Shown here in pieces: positions 41,134-50,486 of a stretch of 64,000 nt of DNA. Within the stretch, counting starts at the first letter, position 1; each line of letters opens with the position of its first letter. The notes beneath the pieces are model-generated. The model saw only the letters and a list, made by a program, of their open reading frames with translations. It made no database searches and was not told the DNA's origin. Made by a program: the position numbers and the translations under genes. The DNA comes from Bacteroidota bacterium (GTDB lineage: Bacteria; Bacteroidota; Bacteroidia; Bacteroidales; Dysgonomonadaceae), in the NCBI GenBank assembly GCA_023388315.1, contig JAEWGM010000044.1, positions 62,001 through 126,000 of the forward strand, in the 5' to 3' direction.

Positions 41134-42330
41134 TTATAACTCCAATAAAGCGGTTTTATCTTTTTCATTCTTTCCTGCAATCTTATCCATCACCACGGCA
41201 ATGGCGCCATCGCCGGTAACGTTGCACGCCGTGCCAAAACTATCAATGGCAATGTACACGGTAATCATCATTCCCAAAAGCTGTTCGTTGAAGCCCAGCA
41301 TGCTTTGTATGACGCCTACGGCCGCCATAATGGCGCCACCCGGCACACCCGGCGCGGCAATCATAGTAATGCCCAGCATAAAGATGAATCCGGCAAACTG
41401 TACAAAATCAATGGGCAACCCGCTGAAATACATAAATGCCAATGAAAATGCCACAATCTTCATAGTGCTTCCCGCCAAATGAATGGTGGCGCACAGCGGA
41501 ACCACAAACGAAGCGATGGATGTTCTTACACCGTTCTTCACCGCGCAATCCAGCGTTACCGGAATAGTGGCCGCCGAAGACGAGGTGCCCAGCGCTGTGG
41601 CGTATGCCGGAAGCATGGTTTTGAGCAACTTCAGCGGATTTTTCTTCGCGATGGTTCCCGCGATAAAAAACTGCAACAGAAGCAACAAAATATGAAGCGC
41701 GAAAACCACTAAAATCACTTTCAAAAACAGCATAACCACGGAATAAACCTGCCCACTCACGGCCATATTCAGAAACATGCCGAAAATATAAATCGGCAAC
41801 AGCGGAATAATCACCGAGGCGATAATGCGTGTGATGATTGCGTGAAAATCGCGAAACGCCTTTCGCAGCGCGTTGCCTTTTATCAATGAAAGCCCAATAC
41901 CCACACAAAACGAAAAAATAAGTGCCGACATCACTTCCAGCACCGGTGGCATGGCAACACTGAAATAAGGTGCCAAAATAGCGTCGGTTGCACTGCCGTC
42001 GGCATTGGGCAGCGAGCTGCCGCCTATGACGAAAGGAAACGTGGCTTGGCACGAAAAATAGGTGAAAAAACCGGAAAATAACGTACTGCCATAGGCAATA
42101 AGAGCGGTGGTTAACAGCAATTTACCAGCGCCTTTTCCCAATTCACCAATGGCGGGCGTAACCAGTCCCACAATAATAAGCGGAATAATAAAACTGAGAA
42201 AATTGCTGAACAGGCCATTAAACGTCACAAACACCCGTGTGAGCCACAGCGGCATCACCTGCCCCAGCAAAATGCCAAGCACAATGGCCGTGGCAACGCG
42301 CGCCAGCAATGGGAATTTTTGTTTTTTCAT
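41134..42330 (-). CDS. Dicarboxylate/amino acid:cation symporter
   Basis: An inner-membrane secondary transporter of 398 residues from the DAACS (SstT/DctA/GltP) family. It has about eight transmembrane helices, the re-entrant loop serine-rich motif ATALGTSSSAATIPVT (about 245-260), and ITMIAAPGVPGG near the second hairpin. Substrates in the family are serine/threonine, glutamate or C4-dicarboxylates with Na+ or H+. The sequence does not decide between these. Confidence 0.9.
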   Translation of the reverse strand: MKKQKFPLLARVATAIVLGILLGQVMPLWLTRVFVTFNGLFSNFLSFIIPLIIVGLVTPAIGELGKGAGKLLLTTALIAYGSTLFSGFFTYFSCQATFPFVIGGSSLPNADGSATDAILAPYFSVAMPPVLEVMSALIFSFCVGIGLSLIKGNALRKAFRDFHAIITRIIASVIIPLLPIYIFGMFLNMAVSGQVYSVVMLFLKVILVVFALHILLLLLQFFIAGTIAKKNPLKLLKTMLPAYATALGTSSSAATIPVTLDCAVKNGVRTSIASFVVPLCATIHLAGSTMKIVAFSLAFMYFSGLPIDFVQFAGFIFMLGITMIAAPGVPGGAIMAAVGVIQSMLGFNEQLLGMMITVYIAIDSFGTACNVTGDGAIAVVMDKIAGKNEKDKTALLEL

Positions 42331-42350
42331 TCAACGAAAAGATTAAAAAG

Positions 42351-42376
42351 CAAATGTACAAAAAGAAAATGTCAAA
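42351..42376 (-). promoter_or_regulatory. Promoter for the symporter gene
   Basis: On the minus strand TTTG (42373-42376) and TACATTTG (42351-42358), with a short 14-bp spacer. It lies 20 bp before the ATG. Confidence 0.5.
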
Positions 42377-42489
42377 TAAGGGCATCGCGTAGGTTTTTTC
42401 GTTACGGGAAAAGCGGATTTTTGCTCGCCGGAATACCCGTTTTTACCGAAAACAAATAATCTTGCAATGAGCATCCAAAATAATTTGCG

Positions 42490-42497
42490 TACATTTG
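42490..42497 (+). promoter_or_regulatory. -7 box for the DUF5063 operon; fixes the start codon
   Basis: TACATTTG, an exact TAnnTTTG box, lies inside the longest reading frame (open from 42467) and 20 bp before the internal ATG at 42518. This favours 42518 as the true start. The -33 element is weak. Confidence 0.55.
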
Positions 42498-42517
42498 CGG
42501 AGACAAATAAAATTGCA

Positions 42518-43087
42518 ATGAGTAAACAAACAGAAACCATATATTCATCCCCGGTCATTGATTTTGTGACTGTTGCCGTGGAATTTTGCGCTTTTTTGGA
42601 ACAGGAAGAGGCGGTGTCGCGGGATGCATGGATAGACAAAATGCTGAAAATACTGCCATTAATGTATGTAAAGGCATTGCTGCTTCCCGAAGTGGTACAA
42701 CTAAACGATGAGTTGACGGAGACTTTCGTAAAAGAAGCCGATTACGCTCGTGTAGCCGCTTCGGTGGCTGATGTGATGGGCGAAGACGATGTGTATTTAG
42801 ACACTTTTATGGAAGAGATGAAATACAGCGACACGCCCGTTTCGGCATTCGTATCGGAAAATATTGCCGATATTTATCAAGATATCAGAAACTTCGTATC
42901 CGTGTATCAGTATGGGCTTGAAGAGCAAATGAACGACGCCTTGGTTTCCTGCGTTGAAAATTTTCGTGCCTATTGGGGCCAAAAACTCGTGAACGTGTTG
43001 CGCCCCTTGCACAGCATAGCATATCGTGGCGGTATTCACGATTTTTCGGAGGAGGATTATAATACAGAGGAGGATTTGTGGGATTAA
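42518..43087 (+). CDS. DUF5063 domain protein
   Basis: A protein of 189 residues from the chosen ATG (MSKQTETIYSSPVIDF). It is an acidic, mostly helical protein with a conserved W/Y-rich core (YQYGLEEQMNDALVSCVENF) and an acidic tail (DFSEEDYNTEEDLWD). The family is widespread in Bacteroidota without known function. Its end overlaps the start of a DEDD exonuclease gene by 10 bp, and an RlmI-like methyltransferase follows, so a link to RNA metabolism is possible but is only contextual. Confidence 0.8.
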   Translation: MSKQTETIYSSPVIDFVTVAVEFCAFLEQEEAVSRDAWIDKMLKILPLMYVKALLLPEVVQLNDELTETFVKEADYARVAASVADVMGEDDVYLDTFMEEMKYSDTPVSAFVSENIADIYQDIRNFVSVYQYGLEEQMNDALVSCVENFRAYWGQKLVNVLRPLHSIAYRGGIHDFSEEDYNTEEDLWD

Positions 43088-43662
43088 CAATTACAAAACA
43101 AGAGATTGCCGAACTACCCATTGAAGTGTTCAAAGGAAAAATTGTGGTGGTTGACCATCCACGGAAGATTGACAAAGCCATTGCCTATTTGAACGCTCAA
43201 ACAGAAATAGGGTTCGATACCGAAACCAAACCTTCGTTTAGGCGAGGTGAGGTACACAAAGTGGCGCTAATGCAGCTTTCCACGGAAAATACGTGTTTTC
43301 TTTTCCGGTTAAACAAGATTGGGTTTCCCGATGAATTGGAAGATATTCTGTGCAACCCCAATATCAAAAAAATCGGGCTTTCGCTTCGCGACGATTTCGC
43401 CGCCATCAGTAAACGCTCAGACCGCACTCCCGAAAATTTTCTCGATCTTCAAGTGTTTGTCCATGAATTTGGTATTGAAGATAACAGCCTCCAAAAAATT
43501 TACGCCATTCTTTTCGGAAAGAAAATATCAAAAAGCCAACGTGTTTCCAATTGGGAAGCTAACATGCTGAGTCCCGCGCAGAAATCGTATGCCGCCATTG
43601 ACGCTTGGGCCTGTTTGAAAATCTATCATTATTTAAACAATTTGCCGAATGAGCCGCTATAG
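43078..43662 (+). CDS. 3'-5' exonuclease (RNase D-like DEDD domain)
   Basis: A 194-residue DEDDy exonuclease domain. Exo I is GFDTET (D47, E49), Exo II contains IGLSLRDDFAAI, and Exo III is SYAAIDAWACLKIY with the catalytic Tyr and Asp. No HRDC domain is present, so it is a minimal form. It starts at GTG, supported by a strong Shine-Dalgarno GAGGAGG 5 bp upstream, unusual in this phylum, and overlaps the DUF5063 gene by 10 bp. RNA 3'-end trimming is the likely role. Confidence 0.88.
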   Translation: MGLTITKQEIAELPIEVFKGKIVVVDHPRKIDKAIAYLNAQTEIGFDTETKPSFRRGEVHKVALMQLSTENTCFLFRLNKIGFPDELEDILCNPNIKKIGLSLRDDFAAISKRSDRTPENFLDLQVFVHEFGIEDNSLQKIYAILFGKKISKSQRVSNWEANMLSPAQKSYAAIDAWACLKIYHYLNNLPNEPL

Positions 43663-44842
43663 AGAAATAACGCTTCGCCCCAAAAAAGAAGAATCGTTAA
43701 AACGGTTTCACCCGTGGGTGTTTTCGGGTGCTATCGCGCATAAACCCGCACATGTGCGGGAAGGCGAAGTGGTTCGTTTACTTTCTTCCAACGGAACATT
43801 TCTGGGCATCGGACACTACCAAATCGGCAGCATTGCCGTGCGCATTTTATCTTTCCGGGATGAAGAAATTAACCAAGTTTTCTACGAAAAACGGTTGCTC
43901 GAAGCCTATAAAATGCGCACGGCAATGCGTCTTGTCCGCCCCGATAACAACACGTTTCGCCTCGTGCACGGCGAGGGAGACAATTTGCCGGGATTAATTA
44001 TTGATATTTACGGCAATACGGCCGTTGTGCAAGCACATTCCGTGGGAATGCACGAAGACCGGCATTTGTTGGTGAATGCACTGCAAAAAGTGTTGTCTGC
44101 TGACGGGTTGCAAAACATTTTCTATAAATCGGAAGGCACGTTGCCTTTCAAAGCCGATATTGACCCGCAGGACGGTTATTTGTTGGGTGGAGATCATGTT
44201 GATGCCGTTGCGGTAGAGAACGGATTTAAATTCCATATCGATTGGTTGAAAGGCCAAAAAACTGGTTTTTTTGTGGATCAGCGCGAAAATCGTAAACTCT
44301 TGAAGGATTATGCTGAAAACCGAAATGTGCTCAACATGTTTTGTTACACCGGGGGCTTTTCGGTATATGCATTACGTGGCGGTGCCCGTAAAGTTGATTC
44401 GGTGGACAGTTCCGCAAAAGCGATGGACATTACCGATGCGAACATAGAAAACAACTTCGGCAACGATGCTCGCCACACCTCGTTTTCCGACGACGCGTTT
44501 AAATTTCTGAAACAAACGGAGAAAGCCGCGTACGATTTAATTATCCTCGACCCACCGGCGTTTGCCAAGCATCGCGGCGCCGTAAACAACGCTTTGCAAG
44601 GATACAAGAAACTCAATTTGGCTGCCATTGAAAAAATTGCGCAAGGCGGCATCCTGTTCACTTTTTCCTGTTCACAAGTTATCAGCAAAGAACAATTTCG
44701 GCTCGCGGTGTTCAGCGCGGCAGCCATATCGGGCAGGAAAGTGCGCATCTTGCACCAACTCACCCAGCCGGCCGACCACCCGGTAAACATTTATCATCCC
44801 GAAGGAGAATACCTCAAAGGGTTGGTCTTATATGTTGAATAA
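43649..44842 (+). CDS. Class I rRNA (cytosine-C5) methyltransferase, RlmI-like
   Basis: A 397-residue protein with an N-terminal PUA domain (HPWVFSGAIAHKPAHVREGE), a central EEHEE-type module and a C-terminal Rossmann methyltransferase with VLNMFCYTGGFSVYALRGGA (around 230) and LDPPAFAKHR (around 305). This is the layout of RlmI, which makes m5C in 23S rRNA. It overlaps the exonuclease gene by 14 bp. A weak hairpin (GGGTT/AACCC at 44863-44875) follows. Confidence 0.88.
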   Translation: MSRYREITLRPKKEESLKRFHPWVFSGAIAHKPAHVREGEVVRLLSSNGTFLGIGHYQIGSIAVRILSFRDEEINQVFYEKRLLEAYKMRTAMRLVRPDNNTFRLVHGEGDNLPGLIIDIYGNTAVVQAHSVGMHEDRHLLVNALQKVLSADGLQNIFYKSEGTLPFKADIDPQDGYLLGGDHVDAVAVENGFKFHIDWLKGQKTGFFVDQRENRKLLKDYAENRNVLNMFCYTGGFSVYALRGGARKVDSVDSSAKAMDITDANIENNFGNDARHTSFSDDAFKFLKQTEKAAYDLIILDPPAFAKHRGAVNNALQGYKKLNLAAIEKIAQGGILFTFSCSQVISKEQFRLAVFSAAAISGRKVRILHQLTQPADHPVNIYHPEGEYLKGLVLYVE

Positions 44843-44949
44843 GTGTAAAAATACCTTTAATTGGGTTCTTCAACCCCATTTTATGGTTAAATTACGCAAA
44901 AAACGCGATATTTATGCTCGAAAGCTATGTTTTATAACATAAAATCGCC

Positions 44950-44957
44950 TATATTTG
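44950..44957 (+). promoter_or_regulatory. -7 box of an orphan transcription unit
   Basis: TATATTTG, an exact TAnnTTTG box, is followed 47 bp later by a rho-independent terminator at 45004-45032. No normal gene lies between. The 44843-45159 gap otherwise has no supported CDS. Confidence 0.55.
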
Positions 44958-44963
44958 CAACGT

Positions 44964-45032
44964 GTTTTTCATGGTATTAGATTTAAGGTTAACAATGAAG
45001 ATTGGTTGTCGTGAGACAACCTTTCCTTTTTT
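44964..45032 (+). ncRNA. Candidate small RNA (or tiny leader ORF), about 70 nt
   Basis: The unit is bounded by a TATATTTG box and by a hairpin with T tract. It contains the ATG of a 31-codon ORF (44971-45066; MVLDLRLTMKIGCRET..) that would read through the terminator, so translation is doubtful. The region upstream is A/T-rich and includes an ATGTTTTATAACAT near-palindrome. I cannot assign it to a known RNA family by eye. The 5' end is an estimate. Confidence 0.4.
45004..45032 (+). terminator. Terminator of the orphan unit
   Basis: GGTTGTC, loop GTGA, GACAACC, then TTTCCTTTTTT. Confidence 0.7.
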
Positions 45033-45135
45033 ATATACCTTTCGTTCCTCAAAACAGACCTTTTGAATTTAAATTCCTTTTCTTTCATTTAGCAAAATAT
45101 AATTCTTTCCATAGCTGAATTGCCCTCTTTATTGT

Positions 45136-45143
45136 TATTTTTG
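45136..45143 (+). promoter_or_regulatory. -7 box for the GSCFA-murF/alr operon
   Basis: TATTTTTG (exact TAnnTTTG) lies 16 bp before the GSCFA gene ATG. The -33 element is not clear. Confidence 0.5.
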
Positions 45144-45159
45144 TAAATAAAATAAAGCA

Positions 45160-46149
45160 ATGGAATTCAGAACACATATAGCCATTTCACCGCCCGATTT
45201 TTGCATTGATCATTCTATGAGAATGATGCTTTTTGGCTCATGTTTTTCCGAACATATTGGAAGCAAATTGGCCGAAAACAAATTTCAGGTAGATGTGAAT
45301 CCATTCGGGATTTTATATAACCCGATGTCTGTTTCCGCTGCATTAAAAAGAATTATCGCGAAAAATGCCATCACTATCAATGACTTGGTTCAGTATAACG
45401 AGCTTTATCACAGCTTAATGCATCACGGATCATTCTCTCATCCCGATAAATCGCTTTGTGTGGAAAATATTTCCCATCGGTTTGACGCTGCCACGCGTTC
45501 CATTCAACATACGGACATCTTTTTTGTTACGTTTGGTACGGCTTACGTGTATAAATGGAAGGAAACCGGGGAGATTGTGGGAAATTGCCACAAATTTCCG
45601 GCAGAACTTTTTTTAAGACATCGCGTTTCCGTGGATGAAATTGTTGAGGAATGGAAACCTCTCGTGGAAAAACTGCTTAAAATTAATCCAAACGCAAAGG
45701 TCATTTTCACGGTAAGCCCCATTAGACATTGGAAAGACGGCGCGCACGAAAATCAGCTAAGTAAATCCATTTTGCATTTGTCGATTGACGCTTTGCAACA
45801 TATTTTTCCGGAGAATGTGCTGTATTTTCCGGCATATGAGATTATATTGGATGAGTTGCGCGATTATCGCTTTTACGCTGAAGATATGATGCATCCTTCA
45901 TCGGTGGCGGTAGATTATGTGTGGGAACGCTTCTCCGAAACTTATTTTTCTGAAAGCACACGACTATTGATGAAAGAGTGGGGGAGGATAACTCAAGATT
46001 TGCGTCATCGGCCGCTGAATATGGAAACTACTTCGTATCGGTCTTTTTTGGAGCAAACCCGTCATAAACTACAGCGGTTTTCAACCAACTATCCTCAAAT
46101 TAATTGCAACGATGAGTTGAAGAAACTCGAAACGTTGCTGAAAAATTAG
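45160..46149 (+). CDS. GSCFA domain protein
   Basis: A 329-residue protein of the GSCFA family, named after a motif that is present here as FGSCFSEHIG (residues ~24-33). SPIRHWKDG and the late YAEDMMHPS supply the other two SGNH-hydrolase-like blocks, so an esterase activity on a wall or glycan substrate is plausible. The gene starts the operon that continues 9 bp later with murF-alr, which supports a cell-envelope role. The family has no firm biochemical assignment. Confidence 0.85.
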   Translation: MEFRTHIAISPPDFCIDHSMRMMLFGSCFSEHIGSKLAENKFQVDVNPFGILYNPMSVSAALKRIIAKNAITINDLVQYNELYHSLMHHGSFSHPDKSLCVENISHRFDAATRSIQHTDIFFVTFGTAYVYKWKETGEIVGNCHKFPAELFLRHRVSVDEIVEEWKPLVEKLLKINPNAKVIFTVSPIRHWKDGAHENQLSKSILHLSIDALQHIFPENVLYFPAYEIILDELRDYRFYAEDMMHPSSVAVDYVWERFSETYFSESTRLLMKEWGRITQDLRHRPLNMETTSYRSFLEQTRHKLQRFSTNYPQINCNDELKKLETLLKN

Positions 46150-46158
46150 ATTTTTGTT

Positions 46159-48627
46159 ATGACATATTCCATCGAAAAAATAAAAAAAATAATTGGGAGC
46201 CCATCCTCTTTGGCTTCTTCGGCTGAGATATCCATTCTGCTTACCGATAGCAGAAAACTATCGCAACCGGGTGAATCTTTGTTTTTTGCCATAGAAACCA
46301 AGAATAATGACGCACACACCTTCATAACCGAGCTTTACGAGCGTGGCGTGCGGAATTTTGTTGTACGCAAAATGCTGCCGGAATGGCGAAATATGAGCGA
46401 TGCTACGTTCCTCCAAGTGAAAAATCCGCTTCATGCCTTGCAAAAAGTTGCCGCTTTTCACAGAGAATCGTTTGATATTCCCGTTATCGGAATCACCGGA
46501 AGCAACGGTAAAACCGTAGTAAAAGAGTGGCTCTATCAATTGCTGGAAGCAGATTACAATATTACGCGCTCACCGCGAAGCTATAATTCGCAAATTGGCG
46601 TGCCGTTATCGGTTTGGGAGCTTGATGAGCAGACCCAACTGGGGATTTTCGAAGCCGGTATTTCCAAACCCGATGAAATGGAGTTGTTGGAGCCAATCAT
46701 TAAACCTACGGTGGGGATTCTCACAAAAATTGGAGAGGCTCACCAAGAGAATTTTGAAACATTGCAGCAGAAATGCATGGAAAAATTGGAGCTTTTTACC
46801 AATTGCGATGTGTTTATTTACGATGAAGACAATGAACTGGTTAGCCGGTGCGTGGATTTAATGGTGCTTTCTCAAAAAACGTTTTCGTGGTCTAAGAAAA
46901 ACCGTGACGCGCATCTGTATATTTCGCTCGTGGAGAAAAAAACTGATGTAACAATCATTCATTACTCCTTTTTGCATTTTGATTATTCGTTCTCCATCCC
47001 TTTCACTGACGATGCTTCCATAGAAAACGCCATTCATTGCTTGGCGGTTATGCTTTATTTGCACGTCACGCCGCAAACCATCGCTGCGCGAATGATGCAG
47101 TTGGAACCCGTGGCTATGCGTTTGGATGTTCGGCAAGGGAAAAACAATTGCTTGATTATCAATGATACTTATAATTCAGACATTAATTCCATAAAAATAG
47201 CGTTAGATTTTCAACAACAACGCAAAACGGGTGAGCAAATGCAGAAATCGCTCATCCTGTCTGATGTTCTTCAATCGGGAAAATTGGCGAAATCGCTTTA
47301 CAAAAACATCGCCGATATGATTGACCAAAACAGCCTGCATCGGCTTATTGGTATTGGCCCGGACATTTCGGCGAACGCCGACGCGTTTCGGGTGAAAGAA
47401 AAGTATTTTTATAACTCTACCGATGAATTTATTCAATCCGGTATTTGGAAATCATTTAACAACGAGCTTGTTTTGCTAAAGGGTGCACGAAAATTTAATT
47501 TTGAAAAAATAAGTGCCCTTATCGAAGAACGTTTGCACGAAACAGTTATGGAGGTTGATTTGGACGCTGTTGTCCATAATTTCAACTTTTATAAATCGAA
47601 ATTAGCCGCCGGCGTGAAACTTATTTGCATGGTAAAGGCAAACGGATACGGCGCAGGTGCTGTGGAAATAGCCAAAACGCTTCAATATCATCGGTGTGAT
47701 TATTTGGCTGTTGCCGTGGCAGAGGAAGGCATCGCCCTTCGAGCCGAAGGGATTTCTATTCCCATCATCATTCTTAACCCCGAAGTGAATGGTTTTGAAG
47801 AATTGTTTTCTAATGACCTGGAACCCGAAGTTTATAATTTCCGCATATTAGAAGCGTTTGTAAGAGAAGCGGAAAGAAGAGGATTGACCAATTATCCCGT
47901 TCATATAAAGATAGATACCGGTATGCATCGGTTGGGTTTTTTGCCCGAACAATTATCGGAATTAAACCAGCGATTGAAAAACCAAAAAGGGTTGAAGGTC
48001 AAATCGGTGTTTTCACATTTGTCGGCCAGCGAAAGTTGGACGTTCGACGATTTTACCAACGTGCAGATAGACGCGTTACATTCCGCTGCCGATACAATAG
48101 AATCGGAATTGGGTTATCGCATCGATAAACACATACTAAATTCTGCCGGCATTGAACGCTTCCAATCCGCTCAGTGGGATATGGTGCGGTTAGGCATTGG
48201 TTTGTACGGAGTTAGCGCAAGCGGATTAAATGGCTTGAAAAACGTTTGCACACTGAAAACCACCATTCTGCAAATCAAGGAAATAAAAAGCAACGAAGCT
48301 GTTGGATACGGTTTAAAGGAGCGTGTAAACCAAGACGCGCGCATCGCGACCATACGAATTGGCTATGCCGATGGACTCGATAGAAAATTCGGCAACCGAA
48401 AAGGCAGTGTTTTAATTAACGGGCAGCCAGCGCCCATTGTTGGAAATGTGTGCATGGACCTTTGTATGGTAGATGTGACCCATATTGACGCTCACGAAGG
48501 CGATGAGGTTATCGTCTTTGGCTCCGAACTGTCTGTTATTGAGCTGGCCGCGAGTATAGACACCATTCCTTATGAAATATTAACGTCGGTTTCTCCACGC
48601 GTGAAGCGCGTTTTCATCAAAGAATAA
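46159..48627 (+). CDS. Bifunctional MurF ligase / alanine racemase
   Basis: An 822-residue fusion. The N-terminal part (to about 455) is a MurF-type ligase that adds D-Ala-D-Ala to UDP-MurNAc-tripeptide, with the ATP loop GITGSNGKT (K118) and NDTYNSD. The C-terminal part is a fold-type III alanine racemase with PLP lysine K493 in MVKANGYGAG, HIKIDTGMHRLGF and GYADGLDRKFGNRKG. Fusing D-Ala production to its use is common in Bacteroidota. The usual first-base tyrosine of Alr appears as VGYGL. DUF2721 follows by 17 bp. Confidence 0.95.
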   Translation: MTYSIEKIKKIIGSPSSLASSAEISILLTDSRKLSQPGESLFFAIETKNNDAHTFITELYERGVRNFVVRKMLPEWRNMSDATFLQVKNPLHALQKVAAFHRESFDIPVIGITGSNGKTVVKEWLYQLLEADYNITRSPRSYNSQIGVPLSVWELDEQTQLGIFEAGISKPDEMELLEPIIKPTVGILTKIGEAHQENFETLQQKCMEKLELFTNCDVFIYDEDNELVSRCVDLMVLSQKTFSWSKKNRDAHLYISLVEKKTDVTIIHYSFLHFDYSFSIPFTDDASIENAIHCLAVMLYLHVTPQTIAARMMQLEPVAMRLDVRQGKNNCLIINDTYNSDINSIKIALDFQQQRKTGEQMQKSLILSDVLQSGKLAKSLYKNIADMIDQNSLHRLIGIGPDISANADAFRVKEKYFYNSTDEFIQSGIWKSFNNELVLLKGARKFNFEKISALIEERLHETVMEVDLDAVVHNFNFYKSKLAAGVKLICMVKANGYGAGAVEIAKTLQYHRCDYLAVAVAEEGIALRAEGISIPIIILNPEVNGFEELFSNDLEPEVYNFRILEAFVREAERRGLTNYPVHIKIDTGMHRLGFLPEQLSELNQRLKNQKGLKVKSVFSHLSASESWTFDDFTNVQIDALHSAADTIESELGYRIDKHILNSAGIERFQSAQWDMVRLGIGLYGVSASGLNGLKNVCTLKTTILQIKEIKSNEAVGYGLKERVNQDARIATIRIGYADGLDRKFGNRKGSVLINGQPAPIVGNVCMDLCMVDVTHIDAHEGDEVIVFGSELSVIELAASIDTIPYEILTSVSPRVKRVFIKE

Positions 48628-48644
48628 ATCTTAAAACAATTTAT

Positions 48645-49040
48645 ATGGAACAATTAACATTGACAACGCCGTCATTATTATTTTCGGCGATCTCTCTTCT
48701 TATGCTTGCTTATACGAACCGGTTTTTATCGTATGCGCAACTGGTTAGGACACTTAAAGAGCGTTTTGTAGTAGATAAAGACTCGGTAGCACTGCCCCAA
48801 ATTAAAAACCTTCGCAAGCGCTTGAATTTGATTCGCAGTATGCAAATTTATGGTATTTTAAGTTTGCTGCTGTGTGTGGTGAGTATGTTTTTTATTTACA
48901 TCGCGATGTACATTACTGCAGCTTATGTTTTTGGCATCGCTTTAATTCTGTTGATTATTTCACTTGCTCTTTGTGTGCGTGAAATTTTAATTTCTATTCA
49001 CGCTCTTGATGTGTATTTAAAAGATATGGAAAAGCATTAA
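48645..49040 (+). CDS. DUF2721 family membrane protein
   Basis: A 131-residue inner-membrane protein with an N-terminal helix (LTTPSLLFSAISLLMLAYT), a basic cytoplasmic loop (IKNLRKRLNLIRSM) and two close C-terminal helices. It matches DUF2721, which has no known function. It ends the GSCFA-murF/alr run, followed by a bidirectional terminator. Confidence 0.8.
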   Translation: MEQLTLTTPSLLFSAISLLMLAYTNRFLSYAQLVRTLKERFVVDKDSVALPQIKNLRKRLNLIRSMQIYGILSLLLCVVSMFFIYIAMYITAAYVFGIALILLIISLALCVREILISIHALDVYLKDMEKH

Positions 49041-49064
49041 GCTGCTGTATATTTTATTGATAAT

Positions 49065-49095
49065 AAAAAAGCATCTCCTAAGAGATGCTTTTTTT
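49065..49095. terminator. Bidirectional terminator
   Basis: AAAAAAGCATCTC pairs with GAGATGCTTTTTT around a 4-nt loop, between the convergent DUF2721 and ompA genes. Confidence 0.85.
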
Positions 49096-49122
49096 AATTG
49101 TATATCTAATTCTGAGATTTTA

Positions 49123-50277
49123 CTACTCAACAAAGAAGATAGCTACACGGTTCCAATCGTTTTCTGCGTAAGGTTGTTCTGTGTCACCTTTCCAGTCGAT
49201 TGAGATGCGATCGCTAGAGATTCCGTGTTCGTTAGTTAATGCATCGGCAACCGCTCTTGCACGTCTTTCAGAAAGTGCCCAGTTATATTCGGGTGTTCCT
49301 GTTTGTCTGTCAGCGTAAGCTACGATGTTAACTCTTGCGTTAGGATTGCTTCTCAAGTATTCAGCAGTGTTGTAAACGCTTACTTGTTGGCCTCTGTCGA
49401 TAGTAGAAGAGTTGATGCGGAAGAATACTACGTTAGGAATGTAAACTCCTTCGACAACTGCAGGTTGTACATCAGGACAATCAGGACAAGATTCCGGTCT
49501 TCTTCTGAGTTCTTCGTTTTCTGCGCGAAGTCTGTTGATTTGGCTGTTCAAGTCGTTGATGAGGTTGTAGTCCATCAATTCTGCAGGGGTGAAACCTTGT
49601 GCTCCACCTAAACCGAATTTAACACCGGCTGTTCCTGTGAACATGCTGTCGTATTCAAAATCACCAGTCGTTGGAGTTCCATCAAAAGACTCTTGCATTA
49701 CTCTCCATCCCAGTTCCAAGAAAATAGCAACGCTTCTTGAAATTTGGAAGTTGTTGATTAAACCAACGTTGTAAGTAAGAGTTTGGTTTTGATTTTTGAA
49801 CCAGTCTCCGTCAGGATTTGGTTTTTTCCAATCATCAGTTAATCCGTACATATAACCAATACCTAAATAAGGAACTAAGCTATATACTCTGTCGGGATTG
49901 TAAGTACCCCAAGCGTTCATAACGTTGAACATTAAGTCAAGATGTCCACCCAACCAATTTTGTTTTGGTCCGAAAGGAACAGTAGCAACGTGCTTGATTT
50001 GACCACCGTCAATAACCAAACGAGCACCCCAGCTAGGAGAGTTCCAGCGACCAATTTCCAATTGGCCCATCCAGCCTAAACGATCCATGAAGTCTCCATC
50101 TGCATCGTTTTCAGCTTTAGTGAAATACAGGTTGGTGCCTCCACCAAGTCCCATATACCAATTGTCACTTGCTTTGTTTTTCAGGTACACAGTACCGTGA
50201 GAAACATTCTGTACTTCTTGTGCACTTATGCTAAATGCTACAAGAGCGGAAATTAAAAGTAAACTAAACTTTTTCAT
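49123..50277 (-). CDS. OmpA family outer-membrane protein
   Basis: A 384-residue protein with a signal peptide (KFSLLLISALVAFSISAQ), an N-terminal beta-barrel of about 220 residues, a coiled-coil/linker segment (INDLNSQINRLRAENEELRR) with a CPDC pair in it, and a C-terminal OmpA peptidoglycan-binding domain (VVFFRINSSTIDRGQ, NWALSERRARAVADAL). This is the plan of the major OmpA-like porins of Bacteroidales that tie the outer membrane to peptidoglycan. Its codon use is more A/T-rich than its neighbours, consistent with very high expression (inference). Confidence 0.93.
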   Translation of the reverse strand: MKKFSLLLISALVAFSISAQEVQNVSHGTVYLKNKASDNWYMGLGGGTNLYFTKAENDADGDFMDRLGWMGQLEIGRWNSPSWGARLVIDGGQIKHVATVPFGPKQNWLGGHLDLMFNVMNAWGTYNPDRVYSLVPYLGIGYMYGLTDDWKKPNPDGDWFKNQNQTLTYNVGLINNFQISRSVAIFLELGWRVMQESFDGTPTTGDFEYDSMFTGTAGVKFGLGGAQGFTPAELMDYNLINDLNSQINRLRAENEELRRRPESCPDCPDVQPAVVEGVYIPNVVFFRINSSTIDRGQQVSVYNTAEYLRSNPNARVNIVAYADRQTGTPEYNWALSERRARAVADALTNEHGISSDRISIDWKGDTEQPYAENDWNRVAIFFVE

Positions 50278-50346
50278 AAATTTAAATTTTAATTAAACAT
50301 TTTTTATTACAATAACTCGATATTTTTTTGTTATGTTGTTAGTTGT

Positions 50347-50366
50347 TTGTACTACCCTTAGTACAA
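50347..50366 (-). promoter_or_regulatory. Hairpin in the ompA leader
   Basis: A perfect 8-bp stem (TTGTACTA/TAGTACAA, 4-nt loop) inside the A/T-rich ompA upstream region. It may affect mRNA stability; no T tract follows. Confidence 0.35.
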
Positions 50367-50486
50367 TTCTTTTTTGTCAAAATATAACACATAGGGCGCG
50401 AAAAAAGTTCGTCAAAACTACAGTTTATTATGTAATTATATCAAAAATTCTTTAAAAGCCTATGCTTTTGACCATGTTTCAGTCTG

